A DNA stretch of 64,000 bases from Apostichopus japonicus (lineage: Eukaryota > Echinodermata > Holothuroidea > Aspidochirotida > Stichopodidae): the NCBI RefSeq assembly GCF_037975245.1, contig NC_092565.1:22151499-22215498 (forward strand), given 5' to 3'. The stretch's first letter is position 1. The number at the start of each line of letters is the position of its first letter. The notes under the pieces were generated by a model, which saw only the letters and a list, made by a program, of their open reading frames with translations, searched no databases and was not told the DNA's origin. Below are positions 1 to 13,272 of this stretch, one piece after another. A program made the position numbers and the translations under genes.

Positions 1-3000
1 GGATACGTTTTTTGGATTCCTAAGTTAACATAGGATATGCATGAATAGCTAGATTTAACTACAATTCCTTGGCATACATTCTGCCACAACTCTCTATTGG
101 ACAGAGGCTGAGCCTAATGTGCACCTATAATGTTAACTGGTTTAAAAATCATGTGTGATTGAAATGTGCAACTAACATTATGGTAGAAGTCTGTACTCAT
201 TTGGTGCTCAATAATAAAAAAAAGTCGACTTGTACTTTCAATACATTGCATCAAAGTGCTATCTGGATTTAATTGTTTATGTTATGTTGTTCAAAGGGTA
301 TTTGTCTTTCATATTTTATGCAAATGTTACATATGGGTATTTCTTTCATTTCATCTGTTGGTGGTCTTCTAAGTTTTTACATCTGAAAAGAATTGCTATT
401 AACTGATCAGATTAAGGAGGGAGGTATCTATCAAAGATGTGAATGATTTTCCCCGTAACAACTGTTGTTGAACCCACCGTACTTTTGTCAAGCATTGTTT
501 CAGCTTCTCTTCTTATTTGCATCCTTTCTGGTATATTTATTTTCTTGGATATACTTTGCTAAAATCCTGAAGCTGAAAATTTTATTTACCTTGAAATCAC
601 CACCGAAAACAGTCCATTTTTCTAACTTGAGCATTTTGTTTTATTTTTTAAATTTTTTTCTAAGAATATCTTTCGTAGGAAACTTGATTGAAAAATTTAT
701 TTGAATTGAACAACTTGATTGCAAAACTTAGATTGAAAAATTTCTAAATGCAACTTGAAAGGAGCAAAGAAAATTATTGACAAGCACAGGAATGGTTTGT
801 GTCCTGTTCTTGCCAATAATTTCTTTGCGCTTTCAAAATTTATGTCTTCACTTTTTGTTCATGTCATTTAGGACGTTTTTATTTAAAGTCTTTAATTTAT
901 GGCATTGATTTATCATCATACATGACAGTTAAATAATACCTTGTTTTTTACTTTATAAAACCGTAAATATGTCTTTGATATTGGGATGAGTTCTAGAAGT
1001 TTTTGTTTGTTTGTTATGGCAGATGTCTTAATTTTAAGTATTGTTTGGTGCGACATATTGAGGCGGTATTTAACAGTTTTTCTTGTGTTATACGACCAGA
1101 TTCATGTATTTTCAATTTCAAAACTTAAAAGATTCATTATTCTGATTAGCTTATTGTGATAAACCAAGTTATATTATCCCAAAAACTAAATTTTAATTAT
1201 TCTCTGTTTGAAAGGCAATATGAGCACTCCAGAGTTAATTGTTGTTTAAATATTCATCACACATCAATCAATGGTGGGTGAATTGCTGAAAAAAGGGGGG
1301 TTTTGAAACCAACATTTAATACTAGAAAAATTGAATTTAATCCAACATTAATACTAGCAAAATAAAATGTAATTTGTGGGTGTCGACTCAAATCGGCCAC
1401 TTTCACAAAGGGAATATTTGACTGCTGCATTTGGGGTTGTATAAGACCAATCTTCAACATTTCATGCAAGTGACATCATAGGTTAAGAATTGTCCTTTCA
1501 CACAGTTTTAATTTAATTATTTTATAATATCCTCATTATATTTAAGTTTTCCAGGATATAAAGCAAACCTACGAATGAGCCTTAACGGATGTAACTGTAA
1601 ACGACTTTGAAGAATTTGTCGTTTCTTAATATTTTTCCCCCCTTTGACCTCAAAAATGGAATTTGTGGGTTCTTGAGTGAAGCATGAAGCCACTTGTCAA
1701 TTAGATTTTATATTTCATTTAAAGTATTCTAACATTGTAACTTTGAATCATTCCATGTTAGTACAAAATTTGCGATAAAAAAATAAATAAATATTGTTTT
1801 TTTTGTTATTACGTACATAGATGATGAGGTCAGATATAATTTGAAGAAAATTTTCCAAAGTTTGACATTTCTAATCCAATGTCTGAAGTAAATCTCTAAA
1901 GGATTCAAATTGTAGATTTTATCCAGTGAATTTTGACTGCCATGTATTTGTTAAATGATAACAGTTTGTCCACATGTCACCGAAGCAGTCTAGATCTGTA
2001 ACTTACAGCTTTTGTGGATCTGATGCTATAAGCTGGCCTCTAACCACATCATGCTTTCAGAACCAATTCCTTTTGCTGTTGTTTTAGGCCTTTGCTTCTT
2101 GTTGTTTTGGTAACATCGCTTGGAATTACCAGCTTGAGGATTCAAGAAAGTAGCAACTTCCTCTTGTTGTGCTGATTATGGTACAACGTTTTGTTAAACA
2201 TTACCAAACTTTTGTTTTCAATATTTTCAAAACTCTTCCGTCCTAGTTTTGTGATTACTGCAGAGAGCATTTCTTCCTTCAATATTTTGGTTTCCCAATG
2301 TGTTGTTTTATTCCAGTTACCATTAGTTAATTAGTGGGGCTATCTAATCTGTTTATAAAACTGTTTCACTTAAGTATTCACACCTAGCCAGCACTCCACC
2401 ATTATGTAATTCTTATATCATATATTTGTTTTTTTCACTGTGTACTCCGTCTTGCAAGCACAATTACAAATCTTGTTACACTATCAGTGAAGAAAAGCTT
2501 TACATTTCGCTGCAGAATACACTTCTTCTTTGGCTTCTAGACACATTTTGATACAGTATTGTAAAAGCTGAGCATATTTAAATATCATGGTCTTAATAGT
2601 AAATGCTTTGTTAGGGGTAAAGAGGCAAGTCATTGTAATGCTATTGAGAATTAACAATACTAATCAATCATCAATGAATATTATCTCCAAATTTATGGAC
2701 TCGATATTGTATTTTAGAAGAAGCCATGAAAATCATTTCTATATTTGTGTAGCTATTTGCACAAACATCCATCAAATTTCCATCATTCTTTAAACAGCCG
2801 TTTCATTGCCATTTTTGCAGCTCAATGAATTTACCAATAAGTGCCTGTGCCTGTTCTTTTTTGTTTCAGTTGAAGAAAGCCTTGCAGAGAAGCGCTTCAT
2901 TTCCTTCTTTGTGTTTTATGTACAGTCTTGTTGTAGAGTATTAAAAGTTCATTAGTTTTCTTTATTTTAGTACCAAAATGAATATTATTTTATTCCATAC

Positions 3001-5333
3001 AAGCACTGCATGTAATCTGCATGAGCGATAATTACATAAAAGATGTAAACATGAAACCATCACGTCTTCTCTACTCTTTTCTTTGTTCTCAGAAATAACC
3101 GAAGCCCTTCCCCCCCCCCTCCCTCCTCTCCTAAGGTCAACATTAAAACGATGTTAAAGCTTCAACATGAGTGACCTGTAATTTACTTTTATCATATTTG
3201 GAGAGGACATTGCTGATGGTCTGTACCTTCTTTGTGACTTGTACTAAATTTCTCAATGAAGACTTGAGTGCATGGATGGAAGCACAAGACCTGTGATAAC
3301 AAATCCTGTTTGCATCTGGACCTCTTTTAGAGAAGTCTTCATATTTCAATAAGTATTTATTAAAATGGCAATACTTACTGTGTATGCCATATTCCTTGCC
3401 CCTCCCTTGTCTCAAGAACCCCAGATCCAACACCCCCAGATCCATGAAAATATGCAAGCTCTGGTCCTATCACTCCCATGTTACCTTGGACTACACTCAT
3501 TTCACATTTCAAGAATTTTCAAATTAGATATTCTGAAGGAATTTGGAAAACTTGGATTGTATGGTAGTTGCTAAATAAGAAGAAATCTAAGAAATTTAAA
3601 AAACAGCATCACTAGTAGTTCATGATGATGTAGTCAAGGCTCTTTGACAACTCATCTAATATTCTCATTCTACACTTCCTTTCCAGCCTTCCATGTTATA
3701 ACAATTCCTTCCGTCATGCAATGAATAGCTCAACAATGTCATTTTCTCAGTTAGGGTCTGTTTGTTTTAAATAATTGATAACAAATGATTGTTTCTTTGG
3801 AATTTGTACACTTTTTTTTCTTCAACCCATTGTTTTCGAATTTGTACCAAAATTGTTCGAACTCACCCCCCTCCCAACTGGATAAGAATCTTGAAAACAA
3901 TGTGTGTACTACTTGCCACTGAATTAATTGAGGGTGACCATTGGAGTAAAGAAACAACAGTAACAGCTAACTATCATGTATTAGCGAACTATGTAAGTGT
4001 CTGCATGACGTTTTAAAAATTCTTTCGTTTATAGGGCTGCCATATTTATTCAGCGTGTTGTTGCACAAAACCTACTTAAATTCATTTATTAACTTTTGAT
4101 TTATTATTTGTACATATAGTAAATGCTATTTTAAGAGTTATAACTCTTTAACTGGTTTTCATATCCTATTTATAAATATGTACTTTCATGTATTTATACT
4201 GGATATTTAATGAACTTGAAACTTGACAGAGATGAGGTACCAGCCTCAACAAGGGAATGGTTTCAACTTTCATAGACTTTTTCTCTAATTAATATCATTT
4301 TCATGATGGACAATACAATGAATAAAGTGGTCATGATGAAGACAGAATGACAATAAATTTTTATTTAGTCTTGTATTCTAGATCAACATCGAATTTTACC
4401 TGCATTTGACAATAGACCTTACAACAAATTTTGATACATTCGATCCAAACAATTATGTAACAACTGTAGCAGGATTCAGCCACAGGATAATATGAAATCA
4501 TGGATGGGTGACAAAAACATTTGAAAAAAATGAAAAAACAGAGATGTTTGCAAAGTACAATCTCGTTTTCTTGGAAATTCTATCAAAATATTACACTTGT
4601 TTACCATTGAGAACAATTTATTTGACCTTGAACAACAGACGCCTTCTATATTGTGTCCATAAACTGAAGTTTCTCCCCTCTCCATCCTCTGTTGCCCCAT
4701 TCCAACCCTCAGGAACTCTCTCCAATGAGACAAGAAAATTGCACCCAACATCAAAATGTGACTACATAAATTCATTTCTTCTAGTGAAGGAGTTTGGAGT
4801 GTCACTCAAAATTAATAACAGCAATTGAAATGCATGACTGCATTGTTAAACATCTAACAATTTGAATTAATTTGTTTCCATTGAGGGAATATCAATTGTG
4901 CCAATACCACTCAGAATACTGTTAACCTGAGATTACCACAAAAATGATAAAAATTGCATCTATTCAAGATGAAAACCTGACATGAACGCATGCACAGATG
5001 TGTTAAACTGTGCATTATGATTGTATGCTAGGCTACTTATTTCACAATGCCTAGCACCAGTTGAGTAATACCTTTGTGTCTCTGTCAATGCCCCCTCCAG
5101 AAGGGAAAACTGTATGGAGTGTACATACCACAACCCCCCCCCCCCAAGTCATTAGTTGCTTGCCTTGCACTACGGAGTCCTGTGAAAATTGTTCTCAGCA
5201 TAGGTAGGCTACACCGTGTTTGAATATTAACTTACTGAGGTCAAAACATTTGCCTGCACATGCATGCAAATTAATGTTTTCATCTCAACTAAGCAATAGC
5301 AAAGAACGGACACTTTGGATTGGTTTAAAAAAT
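1..5333. other. Intergenic, no gene recognised
   Basis: AT-rich sequence with only short ORFs (the longest about 109 codons near 4476-4828). None shows a recognisable domain or splice-flanked coding signal. It contains poly-C tracts near 3110 and 5132 and simple T runs. It could hold UTRs or introns of a neighbouring gene that starts outside the window. Confidence 0.5.
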
Positions 5334-5400
5334 TTTATTGCCTTGATCTCAGCAATAGGAGAGAAACTTTTGACAAAGAAGTAACTGGATATGATTTATT
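5334..5400 (-). promoter_or_regulatory. Candidate poly(A) signals of FNTA
   Basis: On the minus strand AATAAA occurs at 5395-5400 and 5334-5339, about 450-515 bases after the FNTA stop codon, a plausible 3' UTR length. No transcript data are available to choose between them. Confidence 0.4.
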
Positions 5401-5847
5401 AACTACACAATAGTACAAAACGAAAGGAAGATTCTTTAGACCAACAAGATCAAATGCATGCACAGGGCTTTAAAGCAGGTTTTTGAGTTCGGTCATACTT
5501 TTTTTTCCAAACAAATGAGTAGTCCTTTAAAATAAGATAACAATTAACCAACCTAAGAAATTCTACATTTTTTTTTTTTCTCACAAAAAATGAATGTATT
5601 TGAGTGAGTAATCATGAAATTGATTCAATCCTCGACATTTCGTCGGCCGGACGATTCTTTAAGCGATAAAAACCATTCGTAGAAGCAAAATTTCGAATTT
5701 TTGCTTCACCACTTAAAATGAAACCTGACAACAAATAACTTTACCACAGACTAAAATTGATATAAATATCAAGTTCAAATCCCACAACTGCTTTCTAAGG
5801 TAAAAATTACAACACATTCCACATAGTGGCAGATTTTTCTCCTTAGT

Positions 5848-5943
5848 TTAATTCTCTGAAAATCTTGAAACTAGCCTCTTCTTGATGTAATCCCAGTATT
5901 TCTTTCTGATTGTATCGATTGTGTCTGCAAGCAGTGTGCACAA
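5848..5943 (-). CDS. FNTA: FNTA exon 7 (residues 292-322 and stop)
   Basis: Acceptor TTAACAG|TTG. It encodes [20 protein letters not shown] and ends at TAA (5848-5850). It matches the conserved DTIRKEYWRYI C-terminus. Confidence 0.94.
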   Translation of the reverse strand: MCTLLADTIDTIRKKYWDYIKKRLVSRFSEN

Positions 5944-8900
5944 CTGTTAAGAAATGAAAAAGAAGAGAAACAAAGGGTATTAATGACTTCATTAATCTAG
6001 CATTATAACTGAATGTGTAACAACAACATACATATATATGTGTGTGAACAATTTCTTTTTCTAAGTTAAGAGCTGCTGTGTTCATAATAAGGGATTACTG
6101 TGTGCATGCATTACATTAAGTAATATCAGTGCAGAACAAACAACAGAAATTCAACTCAGTGCTTGTTTTTAGTTCATAATTAGTCACGTTTCTAAGTCTT
6201 TTTCAGCCTCATTTTGCATGCTATTATAAGCAGGTACAAAATGAAACATCTTTCAGTCTTGAGTCTTGACATGTTCTCTTCAATCCTTATAATTATCATG
6301 ACTGAGGTGTTTTTTTCCCACAAGAGTTATCCCTTCACTTGTTGATTCTTTGTTGTATTGAAAAATTGTTTACATTAAATTCAGATTGCATTGTAACTAA
6401 ATATCCCCAAATAGGTAAAATGATAAATTGGTCTATCCCTCCATCACTTTGTCGATACTGAAATGAAACAAACATATTGGTAGGGCCTATGAACCACTGG
6501 AAGGCGAGTTTGACTGGCCCAATGCGCTCCTCTCTCCTACAGTCTACATATTGGTAGGGCCTTTGAACCACTGGAAGGCGGGTTTGACTGGCCCAATGCT
6601 CTCCTCTCTCCTACAGTATATTGGTAGGGCCTATGAACCACCGGAAGGGGAGCATGACTGGCCCAATGCTCTCCTCTCTCCTACAGTCTACATATTGTTA
6701 CATTTCTTCCGACAACCAAATTGCTGTTCGAGCAACTTATAAATTTAGATCTGGTTGTCCGAGCTACAGCCAGAAAAATCCTTAAAAAACTTTGCCCTGT
6801 AATTGAATGAAATAATGAGGCTGTTTTTACTGCTTACTTCTGTAGCTTTGGAGAGAGTAGTTTCCTTGTCGACTCCAGCCTCTAATTTGTCCTCGCACAT
6901 GTCGACCATGAAGGCTAGCAGGTATGGTGACTTTAACTGTTTATCATACATAGTCTGGCAGAATTCATCCAGACCAGGATAGTTGAATATGGTCTCCTTG
7001 GTTGAGACAATACTATTGAGAAAAAAAAGACATTGGGAACTTTAACAATAATACTAATCATAAGTCATCTCTTGTTTTTCAACCTCTCTTTTCATATTTA
7101 AAGTCTGTTACAAAAAGTTTTTTTTTTTTTTTTGGCTCGTTAGTCTCTGAAGCACCTTGATAAGGAGATTTATTCTATATGATGGCCCTTTATAAATTTT
7201 GTTTTTGTTTTTGCTTGAGTTATTAGAATTCATAACCAATTAATGGACATTATCATCATAACATAATGCATATTTTTAAACTGAAAATCTTCAAAACTAG
7301 AAAGGTTATAGAAGCAAGTATTAGCACTTAAAATATTTTTTGTTGTCTCAGGCTAGGACATATCAAAACTGAAATGTTACCCAAATGATCTTTAATGCGC
7401 ATAATTACCCTTTTAAGTAATTCCATGAACTTTCATTATTAGGTGCTTTCAAGATGATCTCCTTTGTGTACCTGTGTAAAACGAATAAGTGATGAAAACA
7501 GTGTGATGAAATTTCATTACACTACAGTACAAAGAGAAATAGATCACAGGAATCTGAAAGACAAGTTTTGGGAGTTACCATGTGTCGCTATCACATCTTG
7601 CATTCCAAATGATGGCAAGCTATCAGAGATATGGAAACTATTCCAGTACTATTTTCTTTTGACAAGGATCGAGTCAAAACTCCAACACCATGTGTGTAAT
7701 TTACAAAGTAATACATGCTGAATGACTGTATTAAACTTTTACTAAAAGACTGAGCATCCGTAGCAGAAATGTCAACCAGACAAGATAGGCTTGTAACATA
7801 TGTCACGGTTTGTTCTAGGTCACACTGTCACACAACGATCATTTTGTGACAGCAGACTGAATTTGGAGTATGTCCCCTGTTCCCAAGGAACCTGTTTATC
7901 ACTTTAATTTATGAGACCAGTCTGCTATTACCTTTCTTTGTTAGTCTATCACTGAATTTAGATCCTGCCAGGATGGAAACATCAAGCCCTCGATTGTTAT
8001 CAACTTACGTGACTTCCCGCTCTACTGTGGCGTCGTCACAGTCGGTGTTATTGCTGACGACAAAGAACCTCTGGTTCCATGCGGAGTTGTTCCTGAGATC
8101 GTCCTGCAGTAGTGTATCTACGTATGCTAATTCATTCTCCCAGAGGTTAAAGGTCTGAATCACCCACTGACGATGAGACCAAGCATGATAATTCTTGGCG
8201 TCGATCTTCAAGATGAGAGCGGTGAACTCCAATTCATTGCTTTCTGTATTCAGCCATTCAACCAGAACTCTTCTATGATGCCTTATTAAAAATGTCAAAA
8301 GGGGAAGTTTGAGATTTGAGTTGGTTGAGAATCATGGCAAGAGGCATCAATAACATTGAATACATTAAAACAAGAGTATATCCTACATAGCAATCAAAAC
8401 TGTCAAACAAAGTGAAAGCATTGCAGTGTAGCAAACAAGTCTGGGCCAAAGACCCTAACCTTGTTAAAGTCAAGTGACTCGGCCAAATTTATCAAGTTTC
8501 TGCCCTAGTGATTGCTTGCTCTCCACAATAGATCACACATGATTGTATCCACAATAGATCACACATGATTATATCCACAATAGATCACACATGATTGTTT
8601 CCACAACACATGATTGTATCCACAATAGACCACACATGATTGTATCCACAATAGATCACACATGATTGTTTCCACAACACATGATTGTATCCACAATAGA
8701 TCACACATGATTATATCCACAATAGATCACACATGATTGTTTCCACAACACATGATTGTATCCACAATAGACCACACATGATTGTACCACAATAGATCAC
8801 ACATGATTGTATCCACAATAGATCACACATGATTGTACCACAATAGATCACACATGATTGTATCCACAATAGATGCTCAAGAGAAGAATATCAGAATGCC

Positions 8901-11900
8901 AATGGGATGGCCTTTTTTTCTCTTTTAAGTTTGTCTTATATCACTCTTCTGAAGGATTGTGTTTCTGAATGGTATTGGGCAGTGATGTAGCCATGATTTA
9001 GGATGCCACATAGTGGATGCAATCCCCTCTCTCTCATTCCCTCCCTCCCTCCCCAAACCACCCACCCACTCCCATCCCTGCCTTTTGGCTACACTACTGA
9101 TTTCAATTCTTGCAACCTCACTACTTCCAAGACCACTCAGTTTCAGGAATATTACCTTTTCATTTTAACATATGGGAACAAATGGTGATGAAACCCTTTT
9201 CCTGTTGCAGCTCTTTATTCTATTCTACTATTTATAATTTCCATCATTTCCTTGGAAGTAATTGTCTGGATATTTACAGGTAAATTCACAACAATCTGTA
9301 CCTGGTGTTCTACACTCATGAGTTCAGTGACACAAATGAAACATCTTTTATAATTTATCTTTGCATGCACAAAAAGAAACCAAATTTTAATGAAAGAAGA
9401 GCTTTTTTACCAGACTTGATAATTCTTGGGATGATCTTGAATGACCTCAGATATATATTCTAGTTCCTGTTTCAAGTCTTTGTTTAGAGCCTTCAAGATT
9501 TCTCTTCTATAGTGCCTGAGGGAGGGAAAAAAACACATTTGTAAATTGCAAAAGAATAAACACTGAGAACCATTTGAAACCTACACGCATCCCTTCATAA
9601 CCTACCCATGTTCTGTTGACTTTGCATACCAGGCTCTGCATGGGAAATGTAGTCAAGTACTGTGAAAAGATTTACAAACTGTTGGCAAGTCAGAATACTG
9701 AAGTAATCACTTAACTACCAGCCGTTTTAACCTACATAGGCAATAGTGGCTGCAACTATCCCGAGGAAAAATCCATATTGGTAACTGTACATAACTGCTG
9801 GGAAGGTATATCTTGCTCTGATGATAGTATGGTGAAAGCTCAGGACTTTTAAAGCAGTTATCAGCTGTTCACTGTTAAAGCATTCATATACAGTGTTATC
9901 TGTGATATTACACAGTACTTATTGAGGAGATTACTCTCAAATGGTCAATCTCTGTATATAAACATGACTTGTGGAAGTCCTGTCCATAGTACAAGGACCA
10001 TTCAAGGTTCTCTTAGTACATACATGAAGGATACTTTTACGATCTGAAAGTTTTCCATGCTTTTCTCACATTAGTAAAGCTCTCTAGACTGGAATGGGAT
10101 TGGTCACTGCAACCCTCATAGTCAATTATCTATGGAATCTTCGTAATTTAGGGTTAACATTTCCAAGTAATAAAATATCATCGCATTTATCTGATTTTTA
10201 CAGTTATATATACAGTAACTTTACGGCTAAAGAAAAGTGTGGTTTTCATATTTCTACATGTAAGAGGCTGGGATGGATACTATAATTCAGCACTGTACAA
10301 GTTTACATTGGTACAAAGACCACTCTTTGAACCTGCTTCATAGTTTACGTACATTGCACTTAACATACAAAACTAATCAGTCAGAATGTTTATTATAAAT
10401 GGGGAGGGGGGGGGTACAACTTGTATCCGAGATTGATACTGTATGACTAGGATATCTCACACACAAGTGCTGTAGAGGTGATACAATCTCCATGGTGTCT
10501 CATTTTGTTATGAACTTTAGTACAAAAGCTCACCATACTGTGTAGTTTGCTGGATTTAGATCCGCTGCTTCCGTTGTTAACTCAAATGCCCTCTCGCTCA
10601 TTTCGTTGGACTTGAGGACAGCTCTGAAGTAATTATATACATCTTGAACTAAACATGAAGAGAAATAAGAGGAATGTCATGCAATAGATTCAAATGATCA
10701 TCCTTATAGATTATGACATGGAATATGGGGGGTAGCACAGAAAAGAAGTTCATAGCATTTCAACGAGCATGAGAACCGTCCTTATCCAGAAAGAAAATTT
10801 CTGGTTTTGATACCCCCTAGATCACCGGAAATGGCATTTTCGGGCTGGAAAATGACCAACCAGATGTACACTTTTTGCCTGAGAACCAAGTATTTCCCAA
10901 TAGTTTTTTTTCCCCCCCATCCATAACCTTTTTGAAGATTGTCACCATTCATACATCATGTTCGACCTCATTGCATCTCCTGTGGATCATTGCTTTTGAA
11001 GGTAATTCTACGTCGTGGTCCACAGTACCCACGACAGCCCCACTTTTGAAGGTTTTAAACCCATTATTTGTTCAGAATTTGAAAATTCACATTTCTCGAG
11101 AATAAACATACTTCAAAACATACCCATAATGTTGCAAAAAAAAATCATCTATGGACAACCAATATAGAAAAACCTCCTTCAACCCCTAACAGACCAGCCA
11201 AAATTGCACAAGTAGAGAGAAGTATATGATAAAGAATGTTGGTCAGGAAATTTTCGAAAATTCAGACACAGTTCATTTATTGGTGTACAAATATTAAAAC
11301 CTCTTATAACGGCTACTATGAAACTTTGCTGAAGGAAATGAAACAAACACCAGATATTTCCGAAACCGAACACTACACACATACTGTAGGCGTAGCAGGC
11401 GGGGGCGGGGGCTGCAACCCCCCCCCAATATTTTTTTTCTGAAAATTCGGGCAATATGCTGAGAATTTTTCGGGCACCTACTGAAAGAAAAATAAATTGC
11501 AATACATAGCTACATCTATAGGAAATTAATTAAAAAATATCTCCTTGGTAATTAAACTAAGCTTGGCCAACTAATTAGCCATTACTTATGTAAAAGAGAG
11601 TTCTGACATAATTGGACCTCCATGCTTTTTCTCCATCTACATAAGACATTTCATTGTTTACATGGGCATCCCGCGGTATACTGCGCAACTTTCACGGACC
11701 GTACGGTTTACGATGGCATGCGATGTAATAACCGATGCTTGCTTATATGATATTGACATTAAAGCAGCATTTTGCGTCCTATTCTATGATATTTCTCAAC
11801 CTCACTGACTCCACTATGCCATAACAACATACATAACTAGCTTATCTATTTAAATCTTACTTCAAATGGTGGCATAAAAGTCGAAAAATTTGCAACTTTC

Positions 11901-13272
11901 AACTTTGTTTTTCTCCAAGATATTTTCCGTTGGGATCCCAATTACCCTCGCCCATAATATGAATATTTAAACACTACGAACGTCATTGAGCAATACGTAA
12001 TCCAACACCAAGCTTGATTTGTGTACAGTCTATATGGCAGTTGTACCAGGGAGTTCCATAACAACTCCCTGGTTGTGCCAATGCAAAGTCTTGAATCTAT
12101 TTTTAGCAATGGCTCATAACTAAGCCTGCATCTCTGATTGGTTGAATTGAAACTAGTGGGTTTGGGGTACTGTATGCGATTAATTTTAAATGTGGAATTT
12201 TGTCGTGGATACTTTTCTCATTCTCTGCAAATATCCTTAATTACTCGCCAATTAACGATGTTGGCAGGGAAAAACTTGGCTGATATCTTAATTTGCTGGT
12301 TTGAGATTGATATATGTAAAAAACTTGCGCCACCATGAGTTGGCGCGAAGCGTATAAGAAAATGTTGGCCGAAAATGCCTGCCAGATTGCTGGAAATGAC
12401 ACTTCCCATGCCTTGTTAGTTGTATCTAAGCATTTTCTATTTTGAAATTACTAGCCATATCATAAAAAAATATGCTCGGGGGGGGGTGGTCGTCCCTTCC
12501 CGAAATGCCCCATGTTCCCCGACGACTCGGTCCACCAGCCACAGCTGGTTTCATAGCACAATTGTACAATTGTTTAAGGCGTCCATGCACACACGTGTTA
12601 TGATTGACCATATATAGTATATATATAGATACATTAGTGAGAAAGGAAAAATCGAAACGTCAAAAATGGAGTTGTCGGTGTAAGGGGTAGGGTGAGGCGC
12701 ACAGCCCTTCCGAAATCCTCGATCCGTCACTGGCTACCCTGTGTATATAATAGGGATCAGCGCTGTAATTATAACTGTTCCTGGTGTCTTGGCGTTTTTC
12801 TTTTACTTCCTCCTTTTCTCCTCTTTCTTTTCCCTTCCTTCTTCTCCACCTACTCTTTTTTCCCCCTCTTTTTTCTTCTCTTTTTTTCTTTCCTCTTTTT
12901 CTTACCCGGGGGGCGCGCGCCCCCAACGCCCCCCCCCCTGGATACGCGCCTGGTGTCTAACGTTGGTGCACCTGTATCTACACTGCTTTCAAGCTTTCGT
13001 GCAACTACTATAGTTCTACACTAATCTAATTCTGGTATGTATGAATTAACGTTAGTTACTGACTTCGAGTTCGAATAGGCTAGGGATGGCCTAGGCCTAG
13101 TACTATTAGCATTCTGTTTCAGTAACGTACATCTTTCAGAATAGGCGATCCGAACGACCGCATGTGGTCCATCATCTTGAGGTACAGGTGTAACATCTTT
13201 CCATTCTTCTCTATCTTTGTAAAAAAGGCATAATTCTTCCGATGATGACTCAACGTCGTCGTCTGCTGCCAT
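5848..13272 (-). CDS. FNTA: Protein farnesyltransferase/geranylgeranyltransferase type-1 subunit alpha (7 exons)
   Basis: Coding exons, in order of transcription: 13272-13131, 10648-10534, 9515-9411, 8281-8009, 7471-7409, 7012-6838, 5943-5848. They sum to 969 nt, 322 residues plus stop, and every junction is GT-AG and in phase. The protein is the shared alpha subunit of the cytosolic heterodimers that attach farnesyl or geranylgeranyl groups to CaaX proteins. It shows five PFTA helical-repeat motifs: [12 protein letters not shown] (79-90), [12 protein letters not shown] (114-125), [13 protein letters not shown] (about 149-161), [12 protein letters not shown] (about 183-194) and [11 protein letters not shown] (223-233). 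Lys116 and Tyr118 in PKNYQVW correspond to active-site Lys164 and Tyr166 of the mammalian subunit. The N-terminus ([19 protein letters not shown]) is the conserved family start. The proline-rich extension of the mammalian 379-aa protein is missing, which is normal for invertebrates. Introns hold minisatellites and transposon debris. Identification is secure from family knowledge. Confidence 0.96.
6475..6699. repeat. Three tandem copies of a 69-75-bp unit (FNTA intron 6)
   Basis: Units start at 6475, 6549 and 6618. Each begins TATTGGTAGGGCC and ends in CTCTCCTACAG. They are more than 90% alike by eye and lie wholly inside the intron between exons 6 and 7. Confidence 0.9.
6838..7012 (-). CDS. 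FNTA: FNTA exon 6 (residues 233-291)
   Basis: Acceptor CAATAG|T and donor CAGAA|GTAAGC. It encodes [20 protein letters not shown], matching the family SPYLIAFLVDIYED block. Confidence 0.94.
7409..7471 (-). CDS. FNTA: FNTA exon 5 (residues 213-232)
   Basis: A 63-nt exon found by looking for the segment missing between exons 4 and 6. Acceptor TACACAG|G, then [20 protein letters not shown], then donor AAAGG|GTAATT. Both phases match the neighbours. Confidence 0.94.
8009..8281 (-). CDS. FNTA: FNTA exon 4 (residues 122-212)
   Basis: The longest exon. Acceptor AATAAG|G and donor GTCAC|GTAAGT. It carries [43 protein letters not shown] and the VEREVT end. Confidence 0.96.
8522..8876. repeat. 26-bp minisatellite, about 14 copies (FNTA intron 3)
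   Basis: The consensus is CCACAATAGATCACACATGA plus TTGTAT. Shortened 19-bp variants (CCACAACACATGATTGTAT) recur every third or so copy, giving a higher-order pattern of full, full, short. This suggests the array grew by duplicating a multi-unit block. Confidence 0.93.
9411..9515 (-). CDS. FNTA: FNTA exon 3 (residues 87-121)
   Basis: Acceptor CTCAG|G and donor GTCTG|GTAAAA. It encodes [10 protein letters not shown] through PKNYQVW and contains the active-site Lys/Tyr pair. Confidence 0.94.
10534..10648 (-). CDS. FNTA: FNTA exon 2 (residues 48-86)
   Basis: Acceptor TTTAG|TT and donor GTATG|GTGAGC. It encodes [20 protein letters not shown] and the first PFTA motif. The donor splits the Trp codon TG|G, as do the next two junctions. 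Confidence 0.93.
10796..11385 (+). repeat. Dispersed repeat in FNTA intron 1
   Basis: This stretch resembles 42047-42552 in the same orientation. Shared blocks include CTAGATCACCGGAAATGGCA, TGCCTGAGAACCAAG and GATATTTCCGAAACCGAACA. A second shared block, 12325-12420, resembles 41846-41940. The 42-kb relatives lie inside a hAT-like element, so this is probably debris of the same family. Confidence 0.75.
11386..13020. other. FNTA intron 1: G/C tracts and pyrimidine-rich debris
   Basis: Contains G- or C-runs near 11400, 12477 and 12925, a pyrimidine-rich stretch at 12780-12900, and a terminus-like motif CTGGATACGCGCCTG at about 12940-12953 of the kind that ends hAT-like elements. No coding signal was seen. 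The long pyrimidine ORFs here are low complexity. Confidence 0.5.
13131..13272 (-). CDS. FNTA: FNTA exon 1 (residues 1-47 plus 1 nt)
   Basis: Starts at the ATG in 13270-13272. The donor is AGAT|GTACGT. The split codon T|TT gives Phe48 and produces YSERFQDVYNYF across the junction. The open frame runs on into the intron for 36 codons that do not resemble the family, so the splice site is preferred over read-through. Confidence 0.93.

Noticed and set aside
3143-4828. ORFs of 68-109 codons on both strands
   Set aside because: Overlapping opposite-strand frames in AT-rich DNA without splice sites or recognisable domains.
8522-8876. CRISPR-like regular repeat array
   Set aside because: Units are directly adjacent with no unique spacers, in a eukaryotic intron. 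It is a minisatellite.
12784-12953. Small transposon bounded by GTGTCT repeats
   Set aside because: Only the right end looks like a terminus. No inverted left end was found, and the short direct repeat may be chance.
12660-13024. Overlapping ORFs of 88-110 codons on both strands
   Set aside because: They run through a pyrimidine-rich, low-complexity tract in FNTA intron 1. No domain or splice support.
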